Source: Pseudorhodoferax sp. Leaf267 (GTDB lineage Bacteria > Pseudomonadota > Gammaproteobacteria > Burkholderiales > Burkholderiaceae_C). From it: a stretch of 64,000 nt of DNA. The notes beneath the pieces were generated by a model, which had not been told where the DNA came from, did not search any database, and saw only the letters and a program-made list of their open reading frames with translations. Numbering within the stretch: position 1 is the first letter of the stretch; every line of letters starts with the position of its first letter. The translations under genes and the position numbers were made by a program. The stretch covers positions 559,275 through 623,274 of the forward strand of contig NZ_LMMV01000001.1 of NCBI RefSeq assembly GCF_001422405.1, in the 5' to 3' direction. Of this stretch, positions 1-8,237 are shown piece by piece.

Positions 1-623
1 TCGAGCGCATCGCCGCCCAGCCACAGCAGCAGCATGGCGGTCGTCGGGTCTCTGGGGTCGTTCGCCCACACTTCGCGCAGGCCGGCCAGGGCTTGCTGCC
101 CGGCCTGCGCGCCGAACAGGCCCGTGCGCCGCACCTGCAGCACTTCGGCGCGGTGGCCGGTCGGGTTCATCTGCAGCCACAGCGCGGCCGGCAGTTCGCG
201 CAAGGCCAGTGCGTGGCGCCTGGTGAGGGCGGCACCTTGCGGCGCGCTGGCTTGCAGCGTCTGGGCGTGGGCCGCGAGCAAGGCCTCGGCCAACGCAGGC
301 TGGCCGGCACGCGCGTGGCGTCGCAGTGCGGCCAGCGCCTGGGCGGCCTGGGCCGGCTCGCGCGCCAGCGCCAGCAGCGCGTCGACGGCCGCATCGTGCT
401 GCTGGTGCACGACGCGGCGCACGGCGTCACCAGCCTCGCGCTGCGGCAGCCCGAACAGTTCCATCTGCACGACGGGCGGATCGATCCAGCGCGCGAAGCG
501 CGCCTTGATGTCGGCCGCGTCACGCTGCGCGTCGGCCGGCTGGGCCACGGCGGCGATTACCCAGCCGCATAGCAGCACGGCGATGGTGGCGCGGCGGATG
601 CAGTGGCGCAGGAAGGCGGGCAT
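1..623 (-). CDS. Exported hypothetical protein, 3' end outside window
   Basis: The frame opens with ATG at 623 and stays open to the left edge, so at least 207 residues are present and the C-terminus is missing. The N-terminus has arginines followed by a hydrophobic stretch (about residues 13-27) ending in AVAQ, a plausible signal peptide, so I expect periplasmic export. The rest is Ala/Leu/Arg-rich and looks helical, possibly a helical repeat. It lies 41 bp downstream of the pncC-like gene on the same strand and may be co-transcribed. I recognise no catalytic motif. No clear Shine-Dalgarno precedes the chosen start. Frames on the opposite strand here are treated as shadows because this frame has an export signal and operon-like spacing. 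Confidence 0.6.
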   Translation of the reverse strand, partial: MPAFLRHCIRRATIAVLLCGWVIAAVAQPADAQRDAADIKARFARWIDPPVVQMELFGLPQREAGDAVRRVVHQQHDAAVDALLALAREPAQAAQALAALRRHARAGQPALAEALLAAHAQTLQASAPQGAALTRRHALALRELPAALWLQMNPTGHRAEVLQVRRTGLFGAQAGQQALAGLREVWANDPRDPTTAMLLLWLGGDAL

Positions 624-664
624 GGCCGCGAGTGTCGGCCAGCCAGAGGCTGCTGTGTGCTGGA

Positions 665-1183
665 TCAGACGGCCGACTGCGGCGTCGCGTCCAGCACCTC
701 GTCCAACAAGGCCAGCAGATGCCGCGCAAACAGGTCCATGTTGGTGGGCCGGTCGGTCAGGCCGGTCTCGACCACGCGGCTGTGCGCCGCGCCACCGACC
801 ACGGCCAGGCAGGCGCGGCCGGCCGGGTCGCCATAGGGGCTGCCCGAGGGGCCGGCGGCGCCGCTCTCGCTGATACCCCAGGTGGCGTGGTGGCTGTCCT
901 TGATCTTGCCGGCCACGAGCCGCGCATAGGGCTCGGTCTCGGCGCGCAGGCCTTCCATGTCGGTGGCCGTCATGCCCAGCAGCGCGCGGCCCGCGCGGCG
1001 TGAATAGACCACGGCCCCGCCCTTGAAATAGGCCGACGCACCGGGCACGGCCAGCAGCGCGGCCGAGACCAGCCCACCGGCCGACGACTCGGACACGGCC
1101 ACGGTGTCGCCGCGCTCGCGCAGCCGCGCGCCCACGCGGGCGCCGAGTTCGGGCAGGGAGGGCAGGGTCGTGGTCTCGGGCAT
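665..1183 (-). CDS. pncC: CinA C-terminal family amidohydrolase (NMN deamidase, PncC type)
   Basis: A 172-residue protein made only of the CinA C-terminal domain, the usual size for stand-alone PncC. The family hydrolyses nicotinamide mononucleotide to nicotinate mononucleotide and ammonia in cytoplasmic NAD salvage. Visible hallmarks are the SESSAGG segment near residues 31-37, a YFKGGAVVYS segment, and the GISESGAAGPSG glycine-rich loop in the second half. The reading frame stays open well upstream of the chosen ATG, but family homology begins just after it. It sits 44 bp downstream of the CusF-like gene and 41 bp upstream of the exported protein, all on the minus strand, which suggests one transcript. 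Confidence 0.88.
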   Translation of the reverse strand: MPETTTLPSLPELGARVGARLRERGDTVAVSESSAGGLVSAALLAVPGASAYFKGGAVVYSRRAGRALLGMTATDMEGLRAETEPYARLVAGKIKDSHHATWGISESGAAGPSGSPYGDPAGRACLAVVGGAAHSRVVETGLTDRPTNMDLFARHLLALLDEVLDATPQSAV

Positions 1184-1227
1184 GGGTGATCCAGATGGTG
1201 GACGGGTCAGGTTGGTAGCGTCGCTGC

Positions 1228-1575
1228 TCAATGTGACTCGAAGCGCTTGATGCCTGGCGCTGCACGCAGCGCCGTCAGCGTGTTCTCGTCGCCTACGCGC
1301 GCGGCGATGAACTCGACGCCCATGCCGGGCGTGAACGCGGCCACCTGGGCCGGGTCGCGCACGCGGAAGGTCAGCGTGCGGAACGGCAGGCCCGAGCCCG
1401 GGCCGAGCTTGAGCCGGATGTAGTGCCTGGCGTCCTCGACGAACACCGACTGCACGGTGGCGCGCGTGTAGACCACGGCCTGTTCCGGCGGGGCGGCTTT
1501 CGGCGTCTGCGCATGGGCAGTGTCCAGCACCAGCGCGGTGGCGATCAAGGCGGTGCGGATGGCTTGCAGGCTCAT
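1228..1575 (-). CDS. Small exported protein with a CusF-like fold, metal ligands not conserved
   Basis: A 115-residue protein with a signal peptide (about residues 1-22, ending AHA-Q) and a good Shine-Dalgarno (GGAGAG) before the ATG at 1575. Residues 35-105 follow the pattern of periplasmic copper chaperone CusF: a V-x-S-V-x-x-E start, then LTFRVRDPAQVAAF, then a G-x-x-V-x-F turn. In E. coli CusF the metal is held by a His, two Met and a capping Trp. Here the W-P-x-M-T-M segment reads L-P-F-R-T-L-T-F, so those ligands appear to be absent. It may be a structural relative with another role. The divergent 1.9 kb gene shares its upstream region. Confidence 0.6.
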   Translation of the reverse strand: MSLQAIRTALIATALVLDTAHAQTPKAAPPEQAVVYTRATVQSVFVEDARHYIRLKLGPGSGLPFRTLTFRVRDPAQVAAFTPGMGVEFIAARVGDENTLTALRAAPGIKRFESH

Positions 1576-1609
1576 GGTCTCTCCTTGCATGGGCTGGGTC
1601 GGCTGGCAT

Positions 1610-1628
1610 TGTGGCGCCGTGCGCCACA
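1610..1628. promoter_or_regulatory. Perfect inverted repeat in the divergent intergenic region
   Basis: TGTGGCGC and GCGCCACA form 8-bp arms around a CGT centre. The element lies 35 bp upstream of the CusF-like gene, and a related GGCATTGTGGCGC sequence recurs at about 1661-1675. It could be an operator for either flanking unit or a simple hairpin. Function is inferred. Confidence 0.35.
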
Positions 1629-1720
1629 TGCAATTCCCTGTTACCGGTCCGGGTGATGCGTGGCATTGTGGCGCTGCGCGGCCATGCGTCACCATGATGG
1701 CGCACAGCACCGCCCATCAT

Positions 1721-1847
1721 GAAATGAAACCACCCCGTTTGAATGGCTCACTTCGTGTAGCCATTCCATCCCCCTCAAGGGGCGCCGCCAGCGGCCTGGC
1801 AGAGCCAGTTCCGCGGCGGCTGCTGGCATGGCCTGCTCCGCGGCCTT
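1721..1847. repeat. Dispersed 127-bp intergenic repeat, copy A
   Basis: This segment aligns without gaps to 17452-17578. The second half, from the CTCAAGG/CTCCAGG region through the conserved CCAGTTCCGCGGCGGCTG stretch to GCGGCCTT, is nearly identical. The first half differs at scattered positions. It contains CTGGC-AGA-GCCAG and two CCGCGG palindromes, so it can fold extensively as RNA. It fills most of the gap between the CusF-like gene and the malonyl-CoA decarboxylase gene. Confidence 0.9.
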
Positions 1848-1913
1848 CCGAACCTTTGCTTGCGAGGCGGTTTTGTGGGCTGCGGGTGGCGCGTCGCGCC
1901 GTGGAAAATTGAC

Positions 1914-3335
1914 ATGAATGCATCCGACTGGATCTCCCGCAGCGTCGCGCTGTTGATGCCCACGCCCAAGCCGGCCGACGACAAGCCCAGCGCGCCACGC
2001 AGCACGCAGGCCCGGTTGCGCGCGACTGTGCGCCGCGACCCGGAGACGCTGACGCCCAGCGCGCTGCGCCGGCTGATGACGCAGCTGCAGGCCGTGGTCG
2101 ACCCGCATGTGAGCGAGGTCGAAGCCGGCCGCCGCGCGCGTCAGATCAGCGCCTGGTATGCGTCGGCCACGCCAGCCGAGCGGCGCGACCTGTGGCTGCT
2201 GATGGTCGAGCAGTTCGCGCCCGATGCCGAGCAGGTGAAGGCTGCCCGCGAGCACTACGACGCCACGCACGGCACGCCCGAGCAGGGCGCGGCCGAGATC
2301 CGCCTGCGCAGTGCCTTCGTGTCGCCGCGCACGCGCATGCTGCAGCGCTTCGTGGTCGACCCGGCCGGCCTGCGCTTCCTGGTCGACATGCGGGCCGAGC
2401 TGCTGCGCGAGCTCAAGGCCGACCGCCGCCTGATGCCGCTGGACGCCGAGCTGGAGGCGCTGTTCTCCACCTGGTTCGACGTGGGCTTCCTGGAACTGCG
2501 CCGGATCAGCTGGGACTCGCCCGCGTCCCTGATCGAAAAGCTGATCCGCTACGAAGCGGTGCACGACATCCGCAGCTGGAACGACGTGAAGAACCGGCTG
2601 GACAGCGACCGCCGCTGCTACGGCTTCTTCCATCCGCGGCTGCCGAACGAGCCGCTGATCTTCGTGGAGGTGGCGCTGATCGACCACATGGCCGCCGGCA
2701 TCACACCGCTGCTGGACGAGCATGCCGCCGCGGCCGACGCGGCCAAGGCCACGACGGCGATCTTCTATTCGATCAGCAACACGCAGACGGGGCTGCGCGG
2801 CGTGAGCTTCGGCGACTCGCTGATCAAGCGCGTGGTGGAGACGCTGCGCGAGGAATTTCCCAAGCTCAAGCACTTCGCCACGCTCTCGCCGATCCCGGGC
2901 TTTCGTGCCTGGCTGGGCAAGAACGCCGCGGCCATGCTGGCGCTCCAGTCCGACAAGGAGCGCGGCGAGCTCGGCCGCGTGCTGGGCACCAGGACACCGC
3001 AGGCCGAGCAGGTGCTGTCTGCGGCCGAGAGCGTGCTGACGCTGGACGAGAAGTCGCCCGTGCGCCGCTTCCTGCTGCAGTGCGCCGCGCACTACCTGGG
3101 CCGCGAGCTCAGCGACGGCCGCCCGCTCGACCCGGTGGCGCGCTTCCACCTGGGCAACGGTGCGCGCGTGGAGCGGCTCAACTGGGCCGGCGACCCCTCG
3201 CCCAAGGGCGTCAAGCAGGCCTATGGGCTCATGGTGAACTATCTCTATGATCTGCGCCGGCTCGACAAGCACCGGGCCATGACGCTGGCGGGGCGCATCC
3301 CGCTGTCGTCCGACATCGAGCGGCTGCTGCTCTGA
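1914..3335 (+). CDS. matA: Malonyl-CoA decarboxylase
   Basis: A 473-residue protein matching the malonyl-CoA decarboxylase family along its length; it converts malonyl-CoA to acetyl-CoA and CO2. An N-terminal helical domain (about 20-170) precedes the catalytic domain. The catalytic segment FYSISNTQTGLRG holds the expected serine (S286), and FHLGNGARVERLNW holds the expected histidine (H412). A longer frame starts at 1860, but homology and the MNASDW start favour 1914. No strong ribosome binding site is visible. It leads a plus-strand cluster ending in malonyl-CoA synthetase, which supports a malonate catabolic role. A GntR-type regulator, common next to mat genes, is not in the window. Confidence 0.93.
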   Translation: MNASDWISRSVALLMPTPKPADDKPSAPRSTQARLRATVRRDPETLTPSALRRLMTQLQAVVDPHVSEVEAGRRARQISAWYASATPAERRDLWLLMVEQFAPDAEQVKAAREHYDATHGTPEQGAAEIRLRSAFVSPRTRMLQRFVVDPAGLRFLVDMRAELLRELKADRRLMPLDAELEALFSTWFDVGFLELRRISWDSPASLIEKLIRYEAVHDIRSWNDVKNRLDSDRRCYGFFHPRLPNEPLIFVEVALIDHMAAGITPLLDEHAAAADAAKATTAIFYSISNTQTGLRGVSFGDSLIKRVVETLREEFPKLKHFATLSPIPGFRAWLGKNAAAMLALQSDKERGELGRVLGTRTPQAEQVLSAAESVLTLDEKSPVRRFLLQCAAHYLGRELSDGRPLDPVARFHLGNGARVERLNWAGDPSPKGVKQAYGLMVNYLYDLRRLDKHRAMTLAGRIPLSSDIERLLL

Positions 3336-3397
3336 AGCACGCGGCCCGGGCGCCCCGACCGCCCTCAAGTAGAAGAACGAAGCCACTGGAGAGAGAC

Positions 3398-5542
3398 ATG
3401 CAACAAGGATGGACTTTGCGCGGCCGCCACCGGCCGCGCCCCGCGGTGGCCCTGGCCGTCGCCCTGGCCGCCGCGCTGGCCGGCCCAGCCCAGGCCCGCA
3501 TCACGCGCATCGTGATCGACGAGACCGTGCCGCTGCCCGCGGCCGATGGCGGCGGCATCGCGTTCGAGCAGATCGCCGGCCGCGCCTTCGGTGAGCTGGA
3601 CCCGGCCGCGCCCGCCAACGCGCTGATCCAGGACATCGCCCTGGCCAGGGACGCCGACGGCAAGGTGCGCTACACCGCCACCTTCGTCATCACCAAGCCG
3701 GTGGACCTGGCCCAGGCCAGCGGCCTGCTGTGGCACGAGGTGCCCAACCGCGGTCGCAAGCGCGACAACGTGGTGCAGGAGCGCGCCTGGGGCGACATCG
3801 ACCTCACGAGCGCCTGGCAGGGCGACAACGCCGGCGCCACCGCCGTGCGGCCCACCGCGGCCGTGGCGCAGCCGCACTGGCTGCAGGTGCCGGTGGCGCG
3901 CAACGCCGACGGCTCGGCCGTCACGGGCGAGGTGTTCGGCCGCATCGTGAACCGCAGCGGCCCGGCCTCGCAGCCGCTGCTGGTGCAGACCAACCCGGTG
4001 CCTTACAAGCCCGCGAGCCTGGACACGCGCCAGTCGCGCCTGGTCACGCGCACGGCCGAGTCCACGCGCGGCGAGGTCATCGGCGAGGCCGAGGTGCCCG
4101 CCGCCGACTGGGCCTGGGCGCGCTGCGACGCGGCCAACCCTTTTCCCGGCCAACCTGACCCCACGCAGATCTGCCTGAAGAACGGCTTCGACGCGCGCAA
4201 GCTCTACCAGGTGGTGTTCAAGGCCGCCGACCCGTATGTGCTGGGCCTGGGCTTCGCCGCGTGGCGCGACGTGGGCCAGTTCTTCAAGACCGCGCGCGCC
4301 GACGACCATGGCACGCCCAACCCCGTGGCCGGCGCCGTCACGCACAGCATCGGGCGCGGTGTCTCGCAGTCGGGCAACTTCCTGCGCGGCTGGCTGCACC
4401 TGGGCTTCAACCGCGACGCGGCTGGGCGCCAGGTGCACGACGGGCTGTGGCCCATCATCGCGGGCCGGCGCATCGCGCTGAACTTCCGCTGGGCGCAGCC
4501 CGATGGCGTGCTGGAGCTCTACCAGGCCGGCAGCGAAGGGCCGCAGTGGTGGGCGGCCCATCCCGACCCGGTGCGCGGCGGCGCGCCGGCCGGCATCCTG
4601 GACCGCTGCGAGGCCACGCGCAGCTGCCCCAAGATCATCGAGCACTTCGGCTCGGCCGAGGTCTGGGCGCTCAAGCTCACGCCCGAATGGGTGGGCACAG
4701 ATGGCAAGGCCGACCTGCCGCTGCCCGCCAACGTGCGGCGCTACTACATCGCCAGCTCGCACCACGGCGGCGGCCTGGGCGGCTTCGACACCAGCCTGCC
4801 CGGCGTGGCGCTGCCCACCACCGGCCCGGCCTGCCCGGGCAACAACTACGGCACCGGCGTGCTGCCGGCCAACCCTGTGCCGCACACCGAAACCGTGAAC
4901 GCGCTGCGCGTGCACTTTCGCAACTGGGTGATGAAGGGCCAGGAGCCGCCGCCCAGCCGCTGGCCCACGCTGGCGCCACGGCCCGGCGAGTCGCGCGGCA
5001 CGCTGGTGGCCGCGAACAAGGCGGCCATGGGCTTCCCCACGCTGCCGCAGCTGCGGCCCACGCTGCCCGAGCCCGACTTCATCATGCCGGTCATCGACTA
5101 CGACTGGGGCCCCGGCTTCAACGCCGCCGACGGCTCGGGCATCGCCAGCAACGCGCCGCCGCCGATCCGCCAGGTGCTGCCCATGCTGGCGCCGCGCGTG
5201 GACGCCGACGGCAACGAACTGGGCGGCGTGCCTGTCGTGCTGACCAGCGCGCCCCTGGGCACCTACCTGGGCTGGAACATCACGGCCGGCGGCGCGCGGC
5301 CGTTCCATGAAGGCCAGATCTGCAACTACGTGGGCGGCATGCTTCCGTTCGCGCGCACGGCGGCCGAACGCCAGGCCAGCGGCGACCCGCGCCTGTCGCT
5401 GCAGGAGCGTTACGGCGACCACGCGGGCTATGTGGCTGCCGTGCGCAAGGCCGCCGCGCAGGCCCAGGCCGAAGGCTTCCTGCTGCCGGCCGATGCCGAG
5501 GCCCTGGTGCGCGCGGCAGACGCGAGCCAGGTGCTGCATTGA
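3398..5542 (+). CDS. Exported alpha/beta-hydrolase domain protein (Abhydrolase_10 type), about 710 residues
   Basis: A 714-residue protein with a signal peptide (arginine-rich start, hydrophobic core about 15-30, cleavage after AQA) and a GAGAG ribosome binding site. It shares order and motifs with the lipoprotein encoded at 39847-41970: an IQDIALA segment, an EVPNRGR/DAPNRGN segment, and a nucleophile-elbow-like GVSQSG at residues 321-326 followed by a conserved HLGFN. I assign it to the large secreted alpha/beta-hydrolase group whose substrates are mostly unknown. It lies between the malonyl-CoA decarboxylase and a Bug receptor and probably belongs to the same transcript. It may release an acid that the receptor captures. 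Substrate not assignable. Confidence 0.78.
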   Translation: MQQGWTLRGRHRPRPAVALAVALAAALAGPAQARITRIVIDETVPLPAADGGGIAFEQIAGRAFGELDPAAPANALIQDIALARDADGKVRYTATFVITKPVDLAQASGLLWHEVPNRGRKRDNVVQERAWGDIDLTSAWQGDNAGATAVRPTAAVAQPHWLQVPVARNADGSAVTGEVFGRIVNRSGPASQPLLVQTNPVPYKPASLDTRQSRLVTRTAESTRGEVIGEAEVPAADWAWARCDAANPFPGQPDPTQICLKNGFDARKLYQVVFKAADPYVLGLGFAAWRDVGQFFKTARADDHGTPNPVAGAVTHSIGRGVSQSGNFLRGWLHLGFNRDAAGRQVHDGLWPIIAGRRIALNFRWAQPDGVLELYQAGSEGPQWWAAHPDPVRGGAPAGILDRCEATRSCPKIIEHFGSAEVWALKLTPEWVGTDGKADLPLPANVRRYYIASSHHGGGLGGFDTSLPGVALPTTGPACPGNNYGTGVLPANPVPHTETVNALRVHFRNWVMKGQEPPPSRWPTLAPRPGESRGTLVAANKAAMGFPTLPQLRPTLPEPDFIMPVIDYDWGPGFNAADGSGIASNAPPPIRQVLPMLAPRVDADGNELGGVPVVLTSAPLGTYLGWNITAGGARPFHEGQICNYVGGMLPFARTAAERQASGDPRLSLQERYGDHAGYVAAVRKAAAQAQAEGFLLPADAEALVRAADASQVLH

Positions 5543-5574
5543 ACCCGCATTTCTACAACGATGGAGACGAACCC

Positions 5575-6558
5575 ATGAACATGCACCGACGTGACGTCCT
5601 GCGCATGGCCAGCGCCGCGGGCGTGGCCTGCGCCAGCCCACTGGCATTCGGCCAGCCGGCCTGGCCCGCAAAACCCGTGACCATGGTCGTGCCGTTCCCG
5701 GCCGGCGGCGGCACCGATGCGTTCGCACGGCCGCTGGCCGCGCAGTTCGCCAAGCTGACGGGCAAGACGCTGGTCATCGACAACAAGGGCGGCGCTGGCG
5801 GCACCGTGGGCGCCAGCGCGGCGGCGCGCGGCCAGCCCGATGGCTATACCTTGTTCATGGGCGCGGTGCACCATGCCATTGCGCCGTCCATGTACCCCAA
5901 GCTCGACTACGACCTGGAGAAGGACTTCGTGCCCCTGGCGCTGCTGGCCAACGTGCCGCAGGTGGTGGTGGTCAACCCCAAGCGCGTCGATGTGCCCGAC
6001 ATCAAGGCCTTCCTCGACCTGGTGCGCAAGAACCCGGCGCGCTACAACTACGCGTCGGCCGGCGCGGGCACCTCGCACCACCTGGCCGGCGAGCTGTTCA
6101 AGCAGCAGACCAAGACCTTCATCACCCACATCCCCTACCGAGGCGCGGGCCCCGCGCTGCAGGACCTGATCGCCGGCAACGTGGACGTCATGTTCGACGG
6201 CCTGGGCTCCTCGGCCGCGCACATCAAGGGCGGGCGCATCAAGCCGCTGATGGTCTCCGGCACCAGGCGCAACCCCTCGCTGCCCGACGTGCCCTGCGCC
6301 GCCGAAGTGGGCCTGCCCGACTACACCGTGACCACCTGGTACGGGCTGTGGGCGCCCAAGGGCACCCCTGCGGACATCCAGGCCCGCATCGTCGAGGAGG
6401 TGAACCGCGCCGCCGCGGCCGACGAGATCAAGGCCGTGTGGGCCAGCAACGGCGCTGAGTTCGGCACCTTGAGCCCGGCACAATTCGGCGGCTTCGTGAA
6501 TGCAGAGATCAAGCGCTGGGCGGCGGTCGTGAAAGCCTCTGGCGCGAAACTTGACTAG
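5575..6558 (+). CDS. Bug/TctC-family tripartite tricarboxylate receptor
   Basis: A 327-residue periplasmic binding protein of the Bug family. The N-terminus carries HRRDVLRM, a Tat-like twin-arginine signal, ending near LAFGQ. Family marks are P-x-K-P-V-T-M-V-V-P-F-PAGGGTD, the VIDNKGGAGGTVGA loop that grips the ligand carboxylate, and the PYRGAGPALQDL segment. The ATG at 5575 follows GGAGACGA at good spacing. Position between malonyl-CoA decarboxylase and malonyl-CoA synthetase suggests that it binds malonate or a related dicarboxylate. No tctA or tctB membrane genes accompany it, so it would need a partner encoded elsewhere or act in sensing. Confidence 0.9.
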   Translation: MNMHRRDVLRMASAAGVACASPLAFGQPAWPAKPVTMVVPFPAGGGTDAFARPLAAQFAKLTGKTLVIDNKGGAGGTVGASAAARGQPDGYTLFMGAVHHAIAPSMYPKLDYDLEKDFVPLALLANVPQVVVVNPKRVDVPDIKAFLDLVRKNPARYNYASAGAGTSHHLAGELFKQQTKTFITHIPYRGAGPALQDLIAGNVDVMFDGLGSSAAHIKGGRIKPLMVSGTRRNPSLPDVPCAAEVGLPDYTVTTWYGLWAPKGTPADIQARIVEEVNRAAAADEIKAVWASNGAEFGTLSPAQFGGFVNAEIKRWAAVVKASGAKLD

Positions 6559-6569
6559 CGGCCGTATGG

Positions 6570-6665
6570 CCCTCACCCCAACCCTCTCCCGCGCGCGGGA
6601 GAAGGGCAAGGCAGGGCCGCTCCGTCTCCCTCTCCCGCCTGCGGGAGAGGGCAGGGCTTAGGGTG
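6570..6665. repeat. Pair of REP-like palindromes
   Basis: Two hairpins lie between the Bug gene and malonyl-CoA synthetase. An 18-bp perfect palindrome is at 6585-6602 (TCTCCCGCG then CGCGGGAGA). An 11-bp-arm hairpin is at 6628-6651 (CCCTCTCCCGC, CT, GCGGGAGAGGG). They are flanked by CCCTCACCCCAACC and, inverted, CAGGGCTTAGGGTG. Related copies occur at 38024-38170 and 49556-49595. They may stabilise or end upstream mRNA. Confidence 0.85.
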
Positions 6666-6692
6666 CGGCGGCACCAAGAGATGGAACCGAAC

Positions 6693-8231
6693 ATGACAAC
6701 GACCACCGACAACCACAACCTCTTCGCCGCCCTGCGCGCGGCATTCCCGGCTGACCTGGATGCGGTCGCCATCGACGCCGGCGCCGGGCTGACCTACAGC
6801 TGGCGCGACCTGGACCGCGCCAGCGCCATGCTGGCCAACCTGCTCGACGGGCTGGACCTGCCGCCGGCCTCGCGCATCGCCGTGCAGGTCGAAAAATCGG
6901 TCGAGGCCGTGCTGCTGTACCTGGCCACACTGCGCTCGGGTCACGTGTTCCTGCCGCTCAACACGGCCTACCACAGCGCCGAGATCGGCTACTTCATCGG
7001 CAACGCCGAGCCGGCCGTGGTGGTCTGCAGCCCCGCGAACCACGGCTGGGTCAGCAAGATCGCGTTCCAGGCCGGCACGCGCTACGTCTTCACCCTGGGC
7101 GAAGACCGCAGCGGCACGCTGGTGGAGCGTGCCTCGCATTGCAGCGACCAGCACGAGCCCGCCCAACGCGGCCCCGACGACCTGGCCGCCATCCTCTACA
7201 CCAGCGGCACCACCGGGCGCAGCAAGGGCGCGATGCTGAGCCACCGCAACCTGCTCAGCAACGCCCAGGTGCTCAAGGACTACTGGGGCTGGGAGAAGGG
7301 CGACGTGCTGGTCCACGCGCTGCCCATCTTCCATGTGCACGGCCTGTTCGTGGCCCTGCATGGCGCGCTGCTCAACGGCAGCAAGATGCTGTGGTTCTCG
7401 CGCTTCGACCCCAAGGCCGTGATCGCGCGCCTGCCCGAGGCCACGGTGTTCATGGGCGTGCCCACGCTGTACGTGCGCATGCTGGCCGAGCCCGCGCTGG
7501 ACAAGGCGGCCGTGCGCCACATGCGCCTGTTCATCTCCGGGTCTGCGCCCTTGTTGATCGAGACCTTCCGGGACTGGCAGGCCCGCACCGGCCACACCAT
7601 CCTGGAGCGCTACGGCATGAGCGAGACGGCCATGCTCACCTCCAACCCCTACCACGCCAAGGACGGCGACCGGCGCGGTGGCACGGTGGGCTTTCCGCTG
7701 CCGGGCGTGGACCTGCGCGTGGTCGACGATGCGGGCGCGCCCGTGCCGCAGGGCGAGATCGGCGGCATCCAGGTGCGCGGCCCCAACGTGTTCCAGGGCT
7801 ACTGGCGCATGCCCGAGAAGACGGCCGAGGAGTTCACGGCCGACGGTTTCTTCAAGACTGGCGACGTGGGCCGCGTCGATGCGCAGGGCTACGTCACCAT
7901 CGTGGGCCGCAGCAAGGACTTGATCATCAGCGGCGGCTACAACGTCTACCCGGCCGAGATCGAGGGCTTCATCAACGACATGCCGGGCGTGGCCGAGAGC
8001 GCCGTCGTCGGCGTGCCGCACCCGGACTTCGGCGAGGTCGGCGTGGCCGTGGTCATCGCCCGGCCCGGCAGCGTGCTGGACGGCGAGGCGCTGCTGGCCA
8101 CGCTCAAGCAGCAGCTGGCGAACTTCAAGATCCCCAAGCGCTGCTTCGTCGTGGCCGAGCTGCCGCGCAACACCATGGGCAAGGTGCAGAAGAATCTGCT
8201 GCGCGAGCAGTACAAGGCCTTGTTCGCCTGA
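6693..8231 (+). CDS. matB: Malonyl-CoA synthetase (malonate-CoA ligase)
   Basis: A 512-residue acyl-adenylate-forming enzyme. The ATP-binding loop is YTSGTTGRSKGAML. The segments LPIFHVHGLF and ERYGMSET and the C-terminal hinge IVGRSKDLIISGGYNVYP are all present. The catalytic lysine motif is near the end (NTMGKVQKNLLR). Length and these segments match MatB-type malonyl-CoA synthetases, which make malonyl-CoA from malonate, CoA and ATP. With the decarboxylase at 1914-3335 it completes malonate to acetyl-CoA. The frame is open upstream to 6663. I chose the ATG at 6693, where homology starts; 6681 is an alternative. A REP-like hairpin pair separates it from the Bug gene. Confidence 0.9.
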   Translation: MTTTTDNHNLFAALRAAFPADLDAVAIDAGAGLTYSWRDLDRASAMLANLLDGLDLPPASRIAVQVEKSVEAVLLYLATLRSGHVFLPLNTAYHSAEIGYFIGNAEPAVVVCSPANHGWVSKIAFQAGTRYVFTLGEDRSGTLVERASHCSDQHEPAQRGPDDLAAILYTSGTTGRSKGAMLSHRNLLSNAQVLKDYWGWEKGDVLVHALPIFHVHGLFVALHGALLNGSKMLWFSRFDPKAVIARLPEATVFMGVPTLYVRMLAEPALDKAAVRHMRLFISGSAPLLIETFRDWQARTGHTILERYGMSETAMLTSNPYHAKDGDRRGGTVGFPLPGVDLRVVDDAGAPVPQGEIGGIQVRGPNVFQGYWRMPEKTAEEFTADGFFKTGDVGRVDAQGYVTIVGRSKDLIISGGYNVYPAEIEGFINDMPGVAESAVVGVPHPDFGEVGVAVVIARPGSVLDGEALLATLKQQLANFKIPKRCFVVAELPRNTMGKVQKNLLREQYKALFA

Positions 8232-8237
8232 GCGGCC

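Noticed and set aside
34-873. Plus-strand open frame of 279 codons
   Set aside because: Arg/Ala-rich composition with no motif. It lies opposite the exported protein and the pncC-type gene, whose frames have family motifs and a signal peptide.
1689-3386. Minus-strand open frame of 565 codons
   Set aside because: His/Arg/Gln-rich antisense of the malonyl-CoA decarboxylase gene. Its C-terminal part is just the dispersed repeat read through.
3365-5728. Minus-strand open frame of 787 codons
   Set aside because: Antisense of the exported hydrolase gene, low-complexity composition typical of the complementary frame of high-GC genes.
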